From the NCBI GenBank assembly GCA_035465395.1, contig DATHRK010000084.1, forward strand, positions 30,046-94,045: a DNA stretch of 64,000 nucleotides, written 5' to 3'. Below are positions 1 through 8,423 of this stretch, piece by piece (the stretch's first letter is position 1; every line of letters starts with the position of its first letter). The notes under the pieces are model-generated. The model ran no database searches, was not told the DNA's origin, and saw only the letters and a list, made by a program, of their open reading frames with translations. Made by a program: the position numbers and the translations under genes. The stretch is from DATHRK01 sp035465395 (GTDB lineage Bacteria; Gemmatimonadota; Gemmatimonadetes; Longimicrobiales; RSA9).

Positions 1-115
1 CCTCTGCGCCCGAGGTTCGTAGACGCCCGCGGCTCAGCCCCTGCCCGGGCCGGTCCTGCGGTTTCGCCCCTCCCCCGCGCTGGCCCGTCTACTGGCCCGT
101 TCCTAGTTTCGCCCC

Positions 116-1075
116 ATGCTCACCGCGGTCACGAGTCCGGCCGTCGAGGCGTCGGCCGTCGAAGGCCGGTACCGCGACACGTTTCGGCGCTTGCACGCCG
201 GACACTCGGCGTGCGCCTCCGACGAATGGCTCGACGCGCCGTGCATCCCCGCCGGCGGCGGCCCGACCGCTCCGGTGGTGTGGTCGCGCAGGAACGGCCC
301 CTGGCGCCGCGTCGACGTGCTCTGGATCGGCGCCGCCCCGGGCAACGACGGCGGCCTCGGCGAGGGCGCGCTGGGCTCCCACGGGACCCGAATCCCGTTC
401 GGCGGCGACATCGCGGGCGCCAACCTGGACCTGCTGCTCTCCGCCATCGGACTCACCCGCGACGACACTTTCATAGCCGCCGCCCTCAACCGTCTGCCGG
501 AACGCGGCGGCGGCGAGCCGCGGGTGGCCGAGTTGGCACGCCCGGCAGGCGATTTCCCCGACAGCGTGGAGGCACTTCGAGCCACCATCCTGGCGAGCGG
601 CGCCGCGCTGGTCGTCGCGCTCGGCAACGTGGCCCTGCGAAGCGCACTCGCGGCGGCCTGCGACCGGACCGGTGCCCCCCTGCGGCTGCCGGGCCTGGGG
701 CGGATCGAGGCCGACGGGTTTCGCCGCGGCGTCGCGCGACGCTGGCCCGAGGCAGGCGAAAGCGCGCCGGCGGCGGGCGAGGATTTTCGCGCCGCCTGGG
801 AGCGGGCGTGGGGGCCGAGGCCGCTCCCCCACCTGCTGTGGCTGCTGCACCCCAGCGCGCAGAACATGAGCCCCTACGCGGGGCCGGGGACGAGCTTCCA
901 CCGCCGGATGGTGGACACCAGGACGGCGCTCGTCCGCGTAGCGAGCGAGCTGGGCATCGGCGGCGGTGGCGGGACGGGGCGGTCCCGGAGCGTGTACGAG
1001 ACAGCCGAGTGGCGCGAGCGGGTCGGGCCGCGGCACGACCCGCTCGTCGCCCTGTGGCGGCGGAAGGGGTTGTAG
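116..1075 (+). CDS. Uracil-DNA glycosylase superfamily protein
   Basis: A 319-residue cytosolic protein that probably excises uracil or another damaged base from DNA. The fold's first motif is seen as GAAPGNDG (residues 72-79) followed by PFGGD (94-98). The second motif is HPSAQN (245-250), matching the H-P-S loop of UDG families 4 and 5. The Ala in GAAPG, where family 4 has Glu, and the lack of four spaced cysteines argue against a classical family 4 Fe-S enzyme, so the exact substrate is open. It is followed after 4 bp by a small GTG-start gene and then a metallo-hydrolase, suggesting a three-gene unit. The start is the first ATG; no strong ribosome binding site is visible. The superfamily call is fairly secure and the base specificity is not. 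Confidence 0.72.
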   Translation: MLTAVTSPAVEASAVEGRYRDTFRRLHAGHSACASDEWLDAPCIPAGGGPTAPVVWSRRNGPWRRVDVLWIGAAPGNDGGLGEGALGSHGTRIPFGGDIAGANLDLLLSAIGLTRDDTFIAAALNRLPERGGGEPRVAELARPAGDFPDSVEALRATILASGAALVVALGNVALRSALAAACDRTGAPLRLPGLGRIEADGFRRGVARRWPEAGESAPAAGEDFRAAWERAWGPRPLPHLLWLLHPSAQNMSPYAGPGTSFHRRMVDTRTALVRVASELGIGGGGGTGRSRSVYETAEWRERVGPRHDPLVALWRRKGL

Positions 1076-1079
1076 CGCC

Positions 1080-1349
1080 GTGGGCTTCGCTCCGCGGCCG
1101 CGGACCGCCGGAATCCCGACGGTGCTCGTGCGGCTGTCCACGGACGACGGCGAAATCGCATTCCGGGCGCGCTGGCGCGAAACGGCGCTGGCGCTGCAGA
1201 GGCGCATCCTCTACCGGCTGCGCGAGGGCAAGCCGCTCTGGTTCGAGGACGACAGGGGCCGCGATCTGTGCTTCCGCCCCGAGTGCATTTCCGGCGCGGT
1301 CGTCGACGGCCGCCCGGATGGTCTACCACTATCCCAGGAGAAGGCATGA
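1080..1349 (+). CDS. Small conserved-looking protein of unknown function (89 aa)
   Basis: An 89-residue soluble protein starting at GTG 1080, four bases after the glycosylase stop. Its stop is shared with the next gene's start (ATGA), so translation is probably coupled on both sides. The central part alternates hydrophobic strand-like segments (PTVLVRLS) with an amphipathic helix (WRETALALQRRILYRLREG), then an acidic turn and RDLCFRPE. No family is recognised. The tight packing between two conserved genes is the main evidence that it is real. A longer open frame exists upstream inside the glycosylase but is unlikely to be used. Confidence 0.55.
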   Translation: MGFAPRPRTAGIPTVLVRLSTDDGEIAFRARWRETALALQRRILYRLREGKPLWFEDDRGRDLCFRPECISGAVVDGRPDGLPLSQEKA

Positions 1350-2236
1350 CGCGTTCGACCGGCTGCGGTTGGGTGTGCGCGACCGTCCTGCTTGCGGCGC
1401 CGCTCGCCGCTCAGAACGACGCCGAGGTCGAGGTGTCCCCGGTGGCCGAAGGGGTCTGGCTGCTCACGGGCCGGGGGGGCAACGTCGGCGTCGCCGCGGG
1501 CGAGGAAGCCGTCTTCCTCGTCGACGATCAGTACGCTCCGCTCACCGAACCGATCCGGGACGCGATCGGCGAGCTCGGGTTCGGCGATGTGGATTTCGTG
1601 CTGAACACGCACTGGCACGGTGACCACACCGGCGGCAACGAGAACCTCGGTCGGGCGGGTGCGCTGATCGTCGCGCACCGAAACGTGCGGGAGCGCATGG
1701 GCTCGGATCAGTTCATCGAGGCGTTGGACCTCGCCGTGGAGGCCTCGCCGCCCGGGGCGCTGCCCGTCGTGACCTTCACGAACGACGTCACCTTCCACAT
1801 CAACGGCCAGGATATCGAGGCGTTCCACGTACCCGCCGCGCACACCGATGGCGACGCGCTGGTCGTGTTTCGGGGCGCCAACGTGATCCACATGGGCGAC
1901 ACGTTCTTCGCGGGGAGATACCCGTTCATCGACGTGTCCAGCGGGGGCTCCATCGACGGAGTCATCGCCGCGGTCGAGGCCGGCATGGCGCTGGCGGACG
2001 AAGAGACGCGGATCATCCCCGGGCACGGGCCGCTGTCCACGGTGGCCGACCTGGAGGCGTACCGCGACGTCCTCGTGGCCGTCCGGCAGAACGTGGCGGC
2101 GATGATCGAAGAGGGGATGGGAGAGGAGGATGTCGTCGCGGCCGGCCCGTCCGCGGATTGGGACGAGACGTGGGGCGCCGGGTTCGTCGATCCCGAAGCT
2201 TTCGTGAGGAGCGTCTACGTTAGCCTGACCCGGTAG
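1346..2236 (+). CDS. Secreted metallo-beta-lactamase-fold hydrolase
   Basis: A 296-residue MBL-fold metallo-hydrolase, probably periplasmic. An N-terminal signal peptide runs to about residue 23 and ends LAAQ. The zinc motif HWHGDH (H89, H91, D93, H94) is followed by later ligands in AAHTDGD, MGDTFF and IPGHGP, giving a complete dinuclear site. The family includes beta-lactamases, glyoxalase II and lactonases; the substrate cannot be told from sequence. ATG 1346 is chosen because AGGAG lies 5 nt upstream and a signal peptide starts there; the in-frame extension upstream is not signal-like. The start overlaps the stop of the preceding small gene. Confidence 0.82.
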   Translation: MTRSTGCGWVCATVLLAAPLAAQNDAEVEVSPVAEGVWLLTGRGGNVGVAAGEEAVFLVDDQYAPLTEPIRDAIGELGFGDVDFVLNTHWHGDHTGGNENLGRAGALIVAHRNVRERMGSDQFIEALDLAVEASPPGALPVVTFTNDVTFHINGQDIEAFHVPAAHTDGDALVVFRGANVIHMGDTFFAGRYPFIDVSSGGSIDGVIAAVEAGMALADEETRIIPGHGPLSTVADLEAYRDVLVAVRQNVAAMIEEGMGEEDVVAAGPSADWDETWGAGFVDPEAFVRSVYVSLTR

Positions 2237-2248
2237 CGTCCACTCCGA

Positions 2249-2560
2249 TCAGTCGGTGGTGCCCCCGGTCAACCTGGCCTCTTGGGGCGGTTCGTTGGCC
2301 AGCCGCCGATCGAATTCGCGCGCCTCGTCCAGTCGGCCGACGTGATCCTCGAGCGCCTCGACCCGCTGCTCGAGGAACGCGATGCGCTCCTTGGCGACGA
2401 GCAGCTGCTCACCGCCGCCGTGCGCCTCGCGCCAGCTCGTCAACGCCTCCACCATGGGCTTCGCCGCGAACCGCAGCGACAGCGCCGCGATCGGGATGAG
2501 GAACATCAAGCTCCCGAAGATGATGGCGCTCAGCGGGACGAGTATGTCCAGATCGGTCAT
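2249..2560 (-). CDS. Small membrane-anchored coiled-coil protein
   Basis: A 103-residue protein with one N-terminal transmembrane segment (about residues 5-30, ILVPLSAIIFGSLMFLIPI), then a charged region predicted as coiled coil (about 50-88, heptad-like KERIAFLEQRVEALEDHVGRL). ATG 2560 is preferred over the adjacent GTG 2563 because AGGAGG sits 5 nt from the ATG. It lies downstream of trpS on the same strand, about 60 bp away. The architecture resembles small bacterial membrane proteins of the phage-shock PspB type, but the similarity is only in layout. Function is unknown. Confidence 0.6.
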   Translation of the reverse strand: MTDLDILVPLSAIIFGSLMFLIPIAALSLRFAAKPMVEALTSWREAHGGGEQLLVAKERIAFLEQRVEALEDHVGRLDEAREFDRRLANEPPQEARLTGGTTD

Positions 2561-2621
2561 CACCGCCTCCTGTCTTTGAACGTCGACCGGTCCGTACGGT
2601 AGCCCGGGGATCCGGTTTCGG

Positions 2622-3641
2622 TCAGTTCCGGAAGTAGGTCAGCCCCATCGCCTCCTCCACCCGGGCCATGGTGTCGCGGGCGATCTCACGCATGGCACGG
2701 TTGCCGGTGGAGAGGATGTCTTCGACCAGTCCATCCTCCGCGGCGAGCTCCGCCCGACGGTCCCGCACCGGATCGAGAAACGCGTTGATCGCGGCGGCCA
2801 GCTTCGTCTTCACCTCCACGTCGCCGACCGTGCCGGAGCGGTAGCGCGCTTTCAGATCTTCGACCTCGGCTTCGTCGGGGTTGAACGCGTCGTGATAGAG
2901 GAAGACGGGGTTCCCCTCGACCCTGCCCGGGACGTCGGCGCGGACCCGATTCGGATCCGTGTACATGCGGCGCACCCTCTGCGAGACCTCCTCGGCGCTG
3001 TCGGAGATCATGATCGCGTTCCCCAGCGACTTGGACATCTTCTGCTTGCCGTAGATCCCGGGCAGCGTCGCCACGTCGCTCAGCAGCAGCTCGGGTTCGG
3101 TGAAGACCTCCCCGTACAGGTGATTGAAGCGCCGCGCGATCTCGCGCGTGATCTCCACGTGCGCCGCGTTGTCCTTCCCCACGGGCACGACATCGGCGCG
3201 CGCGAGCAGGATGTCGGCCGCCTGGAGGACGGGGTAGCCCACGAGTCCGAACGGGAGCACGTCGAGCTCGGCGGAAGCCGCCATGTCCTTGACGCTCGGC
3301 AGCCGCTCCAGCCGGGGCAGCGACACCAGCATCGAGAAGATGAGCGCCAGCTGCGCCGTCTCCGGCACCGCCGACTGGACGAAGATCCGCGACCGCGCGG
3401 GGTCGATGCCCAACGCCAGGTAGTCCAGCACCATCTCGCGGATGTTGCCGGGCACGCGCGCGATCTCTTCGCGCTCCGGTCGGGTCGTGAGGGTGTGGAG
3501 ATCCGCGACGATGAAGAAGCACTCGTAGTCGTCCTGCATCCGCACGCGGTTGGCCACGCTGCCCACCCAGTGGCCGAGATGCAGCCTGCCCGTCGGGCGG
3601 TCGCCGGTGAGCACACGCTTCTGTCCGGCCCTGCCGCTCAC
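2622..3641 (-). CDS. trpS: Tryptophan--tRNA ligase
   Basis: A cytosolic class I aminoacyl-tRNA synthetase of 339 residues, the usual bacterial TrpRS length, charging tRNA-Trp. The HIGH-type motif is HLGH (residues 21-24, in PTGRLHLGHWVG), and KMSKS occurs in GKQKMSKSLGN near residue 200. The Rossmann core and the C-terminal helical anticodon domain (VRDRRAEL onward) are both present. The start overlaps the stop of the upstream gene by 4 bases (ATGA), so the two are probably translated together. Identity is secure. Confidence 0.96.
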   Translation of the reverse strand: MSGRAGQKRVLTGDRPTGRLHLGHWVGSVANRVRMQDDYECFFIVADLHTLTTRPEREEIARVPGNIREMVLDYLALGIDPARSRIFVQSAVPETAQLALIFSMLVSLPRLERLPSVKDMAASAELDVLPFGLVGYPVLQAADILLARADVVPVGKDNAAHVEITREIARRFNHLYGEVFTEPELLLSDVATLPGIYGKQKMSKSLGNAIMISDSAEEVSQRVRRMYTDPNRVRADVPGRVEGNPVFLYHDAFNPDEAEVEDLKARYRSGTVGDVEVKTKLAAAINAFLDPVRDRRAELAAEDGLVEDILSTGNRAMREIARDTMARVEEAMGLTYFRN

Positions 3642-4108
3642 GACCCCTCCCGTCTCTTGTCGCGCCCGCCGCGGTCGGAGCGGGGTGTCCTATGCGGGCC
3701 CGTGCTGCGGCGGGGGCTTCGTCGAGTCCGGCGTGGCCGGGTCACCGTAGTGCCCTCCGGAGGCACCTCGGTCGACGTCATCAGCAGGTCCACCAGTTGG
3801 GAGGGGAAGAGCGCGCACAGGCGTCCCCGGGGCAGCAGCGCCTCGCGCGCGGGGTAGCCGGGCTTCTCTGCGCGGTAGAAGTGGACGGCGACCGCCACCG
3901 ATGCGACCGCCACGTCAGTCCCCCAAGCCGCTTCGCCGGCTTCCCTGGCCACCCACTCCACGCCCTCGTGCTCGAAACGGACCTCCTCCGCGGCCGTCCC
4001 GTCGCCGCCGGGCGCGGGGCGTTCCGCCGCCGACGTGTCGGTGTCGGTCGAAAGGTGCGACATGAGCTCGCGGACCGGAATCGGTCCGGCACGCTCGGAG
4101 GTACCCAT
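3638..4108 (-). CDS. Hypothetical protein coupled to trpS
   Basis: A 156-residue soluble protein of unknown function. The middle (residues 40-115) looks folded: VRFEHEGVEWVAREAGEAAWG, then a hydrophobic strand, then HFYRAEKPGYPAREALLPRGRL. The last about 35 residues are Arg/Pro/Thr-rich and probably disordered. Its TGA overlaps the trpS ATG. The start could be ATG 4108 or the internal Met at about residue 16. The local sequence EWVAREAG..WG reminds one of small proteins found beside tRNA synthetase genes, but no family can be named. It is real by packing and codon use, with low functional certainty. Confidence 0.6.
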   Translation of the reverse strand: MGTSERAGPIPVRELMSHLSTDTDTSAAERPAPGGDGTAAEEVRFEHEGVEWVAREAGEAAWGTDVAVASVAVAVHFYRAEKPGYPAREALLPRGRLCALFPSQLVDLLMTSTEVPPEGTTVTRPRRTRRSPRRSTGPHRTPRSDRGGRDKRREGS

Positions 4109-4279
4109 TGCAGCCCCAAGGAAGTCGACGATCGGGGTCGAATCGACGCAGCCGCCAACCTACGGCCTCGGACGCCGGTGCGACATTCCACGGGGACGCG
4201 TCCGGGGCTGGGCACGGCGGAGCACCGACGGCCCTGCTTGCCGGCGCTACATGGCCACTTTCTTGCGTAAACAGGTACT

Positions 4280-4298
4280 CCGGACCGTTACGGTCCGG
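4280..4298. promoter_or_regulatory. 19-bp perfect palindrome upstream of the receiver gene
   Basis: CCGGACCGT and ACGGTCCGG are exact inverted arms around a single T. The site lies about 48 bp upstream of the receiver-protein start, in the 237-bp gap between divergent genes. The length and symmetry fit a dimeric repressor or activator operator. No regulator is identified, and no convincing -35/-10 pair can be placed beside it. Confidence 0.45.
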
Positions 4299-4345
4299 CG
4301 GAAGCGATAGACTCTGATCCAACCCCAAACAAGGGCTATCGGCGG

Positions 4346-4819
4346 GTGGAACAGGCCATCGAAAAGCACGACGCCCGCCCGAGGCGGATCCTGGTGGCGG
4401 AAGACCACCGCGACAGCCTCGAGGCGATGCGGCTCATGTTCGAGGCCGCGGGCTACGACGTGATTACCGCCGAGAACGGTCTTCAGGCGGTCGCGAAGGC
4501 GCAATCCGAAGGGCCGGATATCATCCTGATGGACATGATGATGCCTTCCATGGATGGCTTCACGGCCACGCGCGAACTGCGTGAACGCAAGCTCGGCACC
4601 CCGATCATCGCGGTCACCGCCATGGAGGGTGCGCGGGGACGCGCGATCGAGGCGGGAGTCAACGACTTCGTGCCGAAGCCGATCGACTTCCGCGAGCTCT
4701 TCCGGAAGGTGAGGCGGTGGCTGGATGACGACGCCCGCCCTCGCGACGGCGAGATCTCTCTGCACGACGACGCCGCCCCCCCCTCCGCGGACCGCGCTCC
4801 CGAGCCGGGCGAGGAGTGA
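4346..4819 (+). CDS. Single-domain response regulator (CheY/DivK-like receiver)
   Basis: A 157-residue protein made of one receiver domain (about residues 14-130) with a short acidic tail. The phosphorylation site is intact: acidic pair E19/D20, phospho-acceptor D63 in ILMDMMMP, T91 and K111 in VPKP. It has no output domain, so it would act by protein contact in a phosphorelay. It starts at GTG 4346. No histidine kinase is nearby. A degenerate receiver gene faces it on the opposite strand with about 65 bp between their ends. Confidence 0.88.
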   Translation: MEQAIEKHDARPRRILVAEDHRDSLEAMRLMFEAAGYDVITAENGLQAVAKAQSEGPDIILMDMMMPSMDGFTATRELRERKLGTPIIAVTAMEGARGRAIEAGVNDFVPKPIDFRELFRKVRRWLDDDARPRDGEISLHDDAAPPSADRAPEPGEE

Positions 4820-4827
4820 CTTGACGC

Positions 4828-4853
4828 GAGCGCGGGCGGTACCTGCCGCGCTC
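4828..4853. terminator. Hairpin between convergent receiver genes
   Basis: GAGCGCGG and CCGCGCTC form an 8-bp stem around a 10-base loop in the short gap between two convergent genes. There is no T-run, so it is only a possible bidirectional terminator. Confidence 0.35.
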
Positions 4854-4884
4854 CGGCAGCCGCTCTAGTGTAGCGGCGCCGACG

Positions 4885-5295
4885 TCAGGTGTGCGCGAAC
4901 GGCAGCGTGGAGCGCTCCCTTGCGGGGCCCGCCGGGGCGAGGCGCTCGATCGTGCCCTTCAGCGCCGCCGACCGCACGGGGCGCACCACGTAACCACGAC
5001 AGCCGATACGACGCAGCCGCGAGACGAGGTTGGGCAGCGCACGGTCGATGACCGCCACCACCGGCAGGTCCGACACGCCAGCGCGTGCCAGCTGCTCGGG
5101 CAGTGACGTTCCGGGCATCGTGTTCGACTTGTAGTAGCACACGATGAGATCCGGCCGGTGATTCACCGCCAATCGAAGCGCGTGCGAATCATCGGGCGCC
5201 GGGAGGATGCCCCAGTCGCTGTAGTTGACGATTCCCGTCAGCGTGGCGTAGGTCTCGGCGTCAAGGCCCACCGCCAGAAGGAGGCGCTTGTTCAT
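4885..5295 (-). CDS. Degenerate receiver-domain protein
   Basis: A 136-residue protein with receiver-like alternation: LLLAVG at the N-terminus, RPDLIVCYY as strand 3, LPVVAVID as strand 4, GYVVRPV as strand 5. The phospho-acceptor aspartate is missing (C53/Y54 stand at that place) and the conserved lysine is Arg105, so phosphorylation is unlikely. It is probably a pseudo-receiver used for protein interaction. It has its own start upstream of an HNH nuclease gene on the same strand, with a gap of 75 bp between that gene's stop and this start. The family call rests on fold pattern only. Confidence 0.6.
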   Translation of the reverse strand: MNKRLLLAVGLDAETYATLTGIVNYSDWGILPAPDDSHALRLAVNHRPDLIVCYYKSNTMPGTSLPEQLARAGVSDLPVVAVIDRALPNLVSRLRRIGCRGYVVRPVRSAALKGTIERLAPAGPARERSTLPFAHT

Positions 5296-5370
5296 AAGCG
5301 CAAACCTTTGGCTATGCGGGTCCCGCGACGTGCGCGGGTGGGGAGAGCGGGAAGTGATCCCAGATGAACG

Positions 5371-5991
5371 CTACAAGCCTGCCACCTGCGTGTCCAGACT
5401 CTTGATGGACTCCACCGAAAGCGCGCGTAACACGTCTTCGCCGTAGAACATACGGATCCACCGGGCCTGAATCGGCGTGACCCGGCGCACCGCCCACACC
5501 AACTCCACGTAATTTGGCTCTCGAGGCTCGCTCCGCAGCGTCATCCCCACCTCTCGGGGTGTTCGGTTGCCCTTCCGATTGTTACAAGCCGAACACGCCG
5601 AAACGACGTTCGCCCAGGTGTTCTCGCCCCCCCGCGAGATGGGCAGCACGTGGTCTCGCGTCAGGAACTCGCGGCCGCGCAGGTCCGCACGGTGCCTGCC
5701 GCAGTACTGGCAGCAGTAGTGGTCCCGCGCGAACAGGAACGTGTTGGTGACCTGCCGGCGAAAGCGGCGCGGGACGTGGACGAAGCGGACGAGGCGAATG
5801 ACGACCGGGCACGGCAGGCGACGACGCTCGGAGCGGAATACCCGGGCGTCGTCGATCTCGAGGATCTCGGCCTTTTGGTCGAGAACCAACCGCAACGCCC
5901 GCCGGAGCGGCAGAATGGTCAGGGGCTCGTACGAGGCATTCAGCGCCAGACAACCCACGCGCTTCACTCCCGAATCGAAGAAGGCCCACAC
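5371..5991 (-). CDS. HNH endonuclease family protein
   Basis: A 206-residue protein with the ALNASYEPL N-terminal signature common in bacterial HNH proteins. It is followed by an HNH/zinc module: CQYCG, TRDHVLPISRGG, then NVVSACSACNNRKGN, in which the two CxxC pairs bind zinc and the DH and N residues form the nuclease site. These proteins are often stand-alone nucleases of unknown biological role. The first codon is GTG; two further in-frame GTG codons (residues 9 and 12) precede the conserved signature, so the exact start is uncertain. It lies about 115 bp downstream of the priA stop on the same strand. Confidence 0.8.
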   Translation of the reverse strand: MWAFFDSGVKRVGCLALNASYEPLTILPLRRALRLVLDQKAEILEIDDARVFRSERRRLPCPVVIRLVRFVHVPRRFRRQVTNTFLFARDHYCCQYCGRHRADLRGREFLTRDHVLPISRGGENTWANVVSACSACNNRKGNRTPREVGMTLRSEPREPNYVELVWAVRRVTPIQARWIRMFYGEDVLRALSVESIKSLDTQVAGL

Positions 5992-6106
5992 CGACGCGGC
6001 GGAGTGTACGGTTGCTCTTCGGGGGCCGCAAGCGTCCTCCGCGCCCGTTAGGAACGTGGGTACACCATCGGATGTGGCGGCGTGCCGGGCCGGAGGTCGG
6101 CATCGG

Positions 6107-8422
6107 TTACAGCAGGGCCAGCGGATCCCGATCCAGGCTCACGCGAACGTCGGTCCCGCCGACGCGGTCGGCGCATGCCTCCAGAAGCCACCTGGACACG
6201 CGACCGAGAGGCCCCGGTTCGGCGGCCCGCAATAGCAGGTGCCAGCGCCAACGATCCCGGATCCGGTCGATGGGACAGGGGGCCGGCCCCAGGATCTCTA
6301 CCGAGGTCGCCCGCAGGGCCCCGAGTTGCCGCGCCGCGTCCCGGGCGATCGACGTGGCGTGCTCCTGCACGGCGGCCTCGGCGGTCCCCGTGACGATCAC
6401 GTTGGTGAGCCTGCCGAAGGGCGGATACCCCGGCCCCTTCCGCTCCTCCTGCTCCCTCGCGACGAAGGCGTCGTAATCGTGGCCCTGGGCGGCGCGGATG
6501 GCGTAGTGGGCCGGATGCGCGGTCTGGATCAGGACCTCGCCCCCGGCGGGCCCGCGACCGGCGCGACCGGCGACCTGGGTCAGCAACTGGAACGTGCGCT
6601 CGGCCGCACGGAAATCCGGCAGGTTCAGGCCGACGTCGGCGTTGACTACCCCCACCAGCGTCACGTTGGGGAAGTCCAGGCCCTTGGCGATCATCTGCGT
6701 GCCGAGGAGGATGTCCACCTCGCGTCTCCGCACGCGGTCCAGTATGCGGTGGTGCGACCACTTCTCGCCGGTCGTGTCGACGTCCATGCGGGCGATGCGA
6801 GCCTCCGGGAAGGCCTCGTAGACCGCCCGCTCGACCTGTTCGGTGCCGTAGCCTCGGTAGCGGACGACATCGGAGCCGCAGCGGGCGCACGTGCGCGGCG
6901 GCGGCTCTGCGTGGGCGCAGTAGTGGCAGACGAGGCGGCGCCGACCGCGATGGTAGGTGAGCGATACGTTGCAGCGAGGGCACTGGAGCACGTCGCCGCA
7001 GCCGCGGCACTGGAGGAACGTCGCGTAGCCGCGCCGGTTGAGCAGCAGGATCGACTGCTCGTCGCGCGCCAGCCGCTGACGCAACGCCTCCGTCAGGGGC
7101 TCCGAAAGAATACCGGGGCCGCGCCCGCCGCTGGGGGCCGCGGATCCCGGGGTCGCGCTCCGCCCGGCATCCGCGGAGCGGGCCCGCAGGTCGATCGTTC
7201 GCACCGGGGGCAATGGCCGGTCGGCGACCCGATCGGGCAGGGTCAGCAGGCGGAACTTGCCGATGGCCGCGTTGTGCCAGCTCTCCATCGACGGAGTCGC
7301 GCTCCCCAGCAGGCATAGGGCGCGGGCAGCCCGGGCGCGCATGATGGCCACCTCCCGGGCGTGGTAGCGCGGGGTCTCCGACTGCTTGTAGGAACCCTCG
7401 TGCTCCTCGTCGACGACGATGGCACCGAGGTTCGGGACGGGCGCGAAGACGGCCGAGCGCGCGCCTACGGCGATGCGCTTCTCGCCGGCCCGCAGCGCCG
7501 ACCAGGCGTCGAAGCGCTCACCGTCGCTGAGCGCGCTGTGAAGCACCGCGACGCGGTCGCCGAACGCCCCCCGGAAACGGGCGACCGTTTGCGGTGTCAG
7601 CGCGATCTCGGGCACGAGGACGATGGCCCCGCGACCGCGCTCCTCGACGACGTGCCGCAGGAGCTCGATGTAGACCAGCGTCTTGCCCGAGCCGGTGACC
7701 CCGCGGAGCAGGTAGGGGAGCGGCGGAGACGCGCCCGCGGACTCCAGCGCCGACACCGCCTCCGCCACGGCGGCCGCCTGCGCCGGAGTCGGCCGCAGCC
7801 GCGGCGCCGGGCCGTCGTCGTCCGCCGCGAACGGGTCGCGCGGGTCCGCCTCGTCGTCGATACGCGCGACGCCGCGGCCGACCAGGCCGTCGATCACGGA
7901 CGCCGAATAGCCCGCCTCGCGGAGCGACGCCACGTCCGCCGTGCGGCCGGCGTTCTCCAACCACTCGAACAGCTCGCGCTGACGACGAGCGCGTCCGAAG
8001 AGCGCATCCCTCTCCAGCAGGCCCGGCGGGTCGCCGACCAATCGCAGGACGCGCCGCGTGCGCGCAGCCGGGTCGGGACGCGCGGGCGCGGAGAGGCCGG
8101 CGGGGAGCGCCGCCCGCAGCACCTGGCCGAGCGAGGCGAGGTAGTAGTCCGCGATCCAGCGCGCGAGCGCGAGCAGCTCCGAGGAGACGCTCGGCTCGTC
8201 CTCCAGCACGTCCGCGACGGAGCGTACGCGCGCTGGCACGTCGCGGCCGCGCGCGGGCCCTCCGACCGCCCAGCCGATGAGGCGTCGGCGCCCGAAGGGC
8301 ACGAGCACCCGGGTGCCGGGAGCCAGGGGCGTCGGCGTGCGGTAGAGGAAGGTGCGGGGGACGGGCACCGGCAGCGCCACTTCGATGAGGCCCGCGCCCG
8401 CCGCCGCGTCGCGGGAGGACAC
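6107..8422 (-). CDS. priA: Primosomal replication protein N' (PriA helicase)
   Basis: A 771-residue 3'-5' DNA helicase that reloads the replisome at stalled forks. An N-terminal 3'-DNA-binding domain is followed by Walker A GVTGSGKT (residues 241-248) and Walker B DEEH (338-341). Next come paired CxxC zinc clusters (CRGCG, CPRCN, CHYC, CARCG) inserted in the helicase core, and the conserved GTQMIAKG and AGRAGR motifs. Length matches the family. It starts one base after the GvpL/F-like gene stop and is likely co-transcribed with it and the M24 peptidase upstream. Identity is secure. Confidence 0.95.
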   Translation of the reverse strand: MSSRDAAAGAGLIEVALPVPVPRTFLYRTPTPLAPGTRVLVPFGRRRLIGWAVGGPARGRDVPARVRSVADVLEDEPSVSSELLALARWIADYYLASLGQVLRAALPAGLSAPARPDPAARTRRVLRLVGDPPGLLERDALFGRARRQRELFEWLENAGRTADVASLREAGYSASVIDGLVGRGVARIDDEADPRDPFAADDDGPAPRLRPTPAQAAAVAEAVSALESAGASPPLPYLLRGVTGSGKTLVYIELLRHVVEERGRGAIVLVPEIALTPQTVARFRGAFGDRVAVLHSALSDGERFDAWSALRAGEKRIAVGARSAVFAPVPNLGAIVVDEEHEGSYKQSETPRYHAREVAIMRARAARALCLLGSATPSMESWHNAAIGKFRLLTLPDRVADRPLPPVRTIDLRARSADAGRSATPGSAAPSGGRGPGILSEPLTEALRQRLARDEQSILLLNRRGYATFLQCRGCGDVLQCPRCNVSLTYHRGRRRLVCHYCAHAEPPPRTCARCGSDVVRYRGYGTEQVERAVYEAFPEARIARMDVDTTGEKWSHHRILDRVRRREVDILLGTQMIAKGLDFPNVTLVGVVNADVGLNLPDFRAAERTFQLLTQVAGRAGRGPAGGEVLIQTAHPAHYAIRAAQGHDYDAFVAREQEERKGPGYPPFGRLTNVIVTGTAEAAVQEHATSIARDAARQLGALRATSVEILGPAPCPIDRIRDRWRWHLLLRAAEPGPLGRVSRWLLEACADRVGGTDVRVSLDRDPLALL

Positions 8423-8423
8423 G

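Noticed and set aside
31..115. Possible tail of an upstream gene at the window start
   Set aside because: One frame stays open but has no recognisable motif; the region is too short to support a call.
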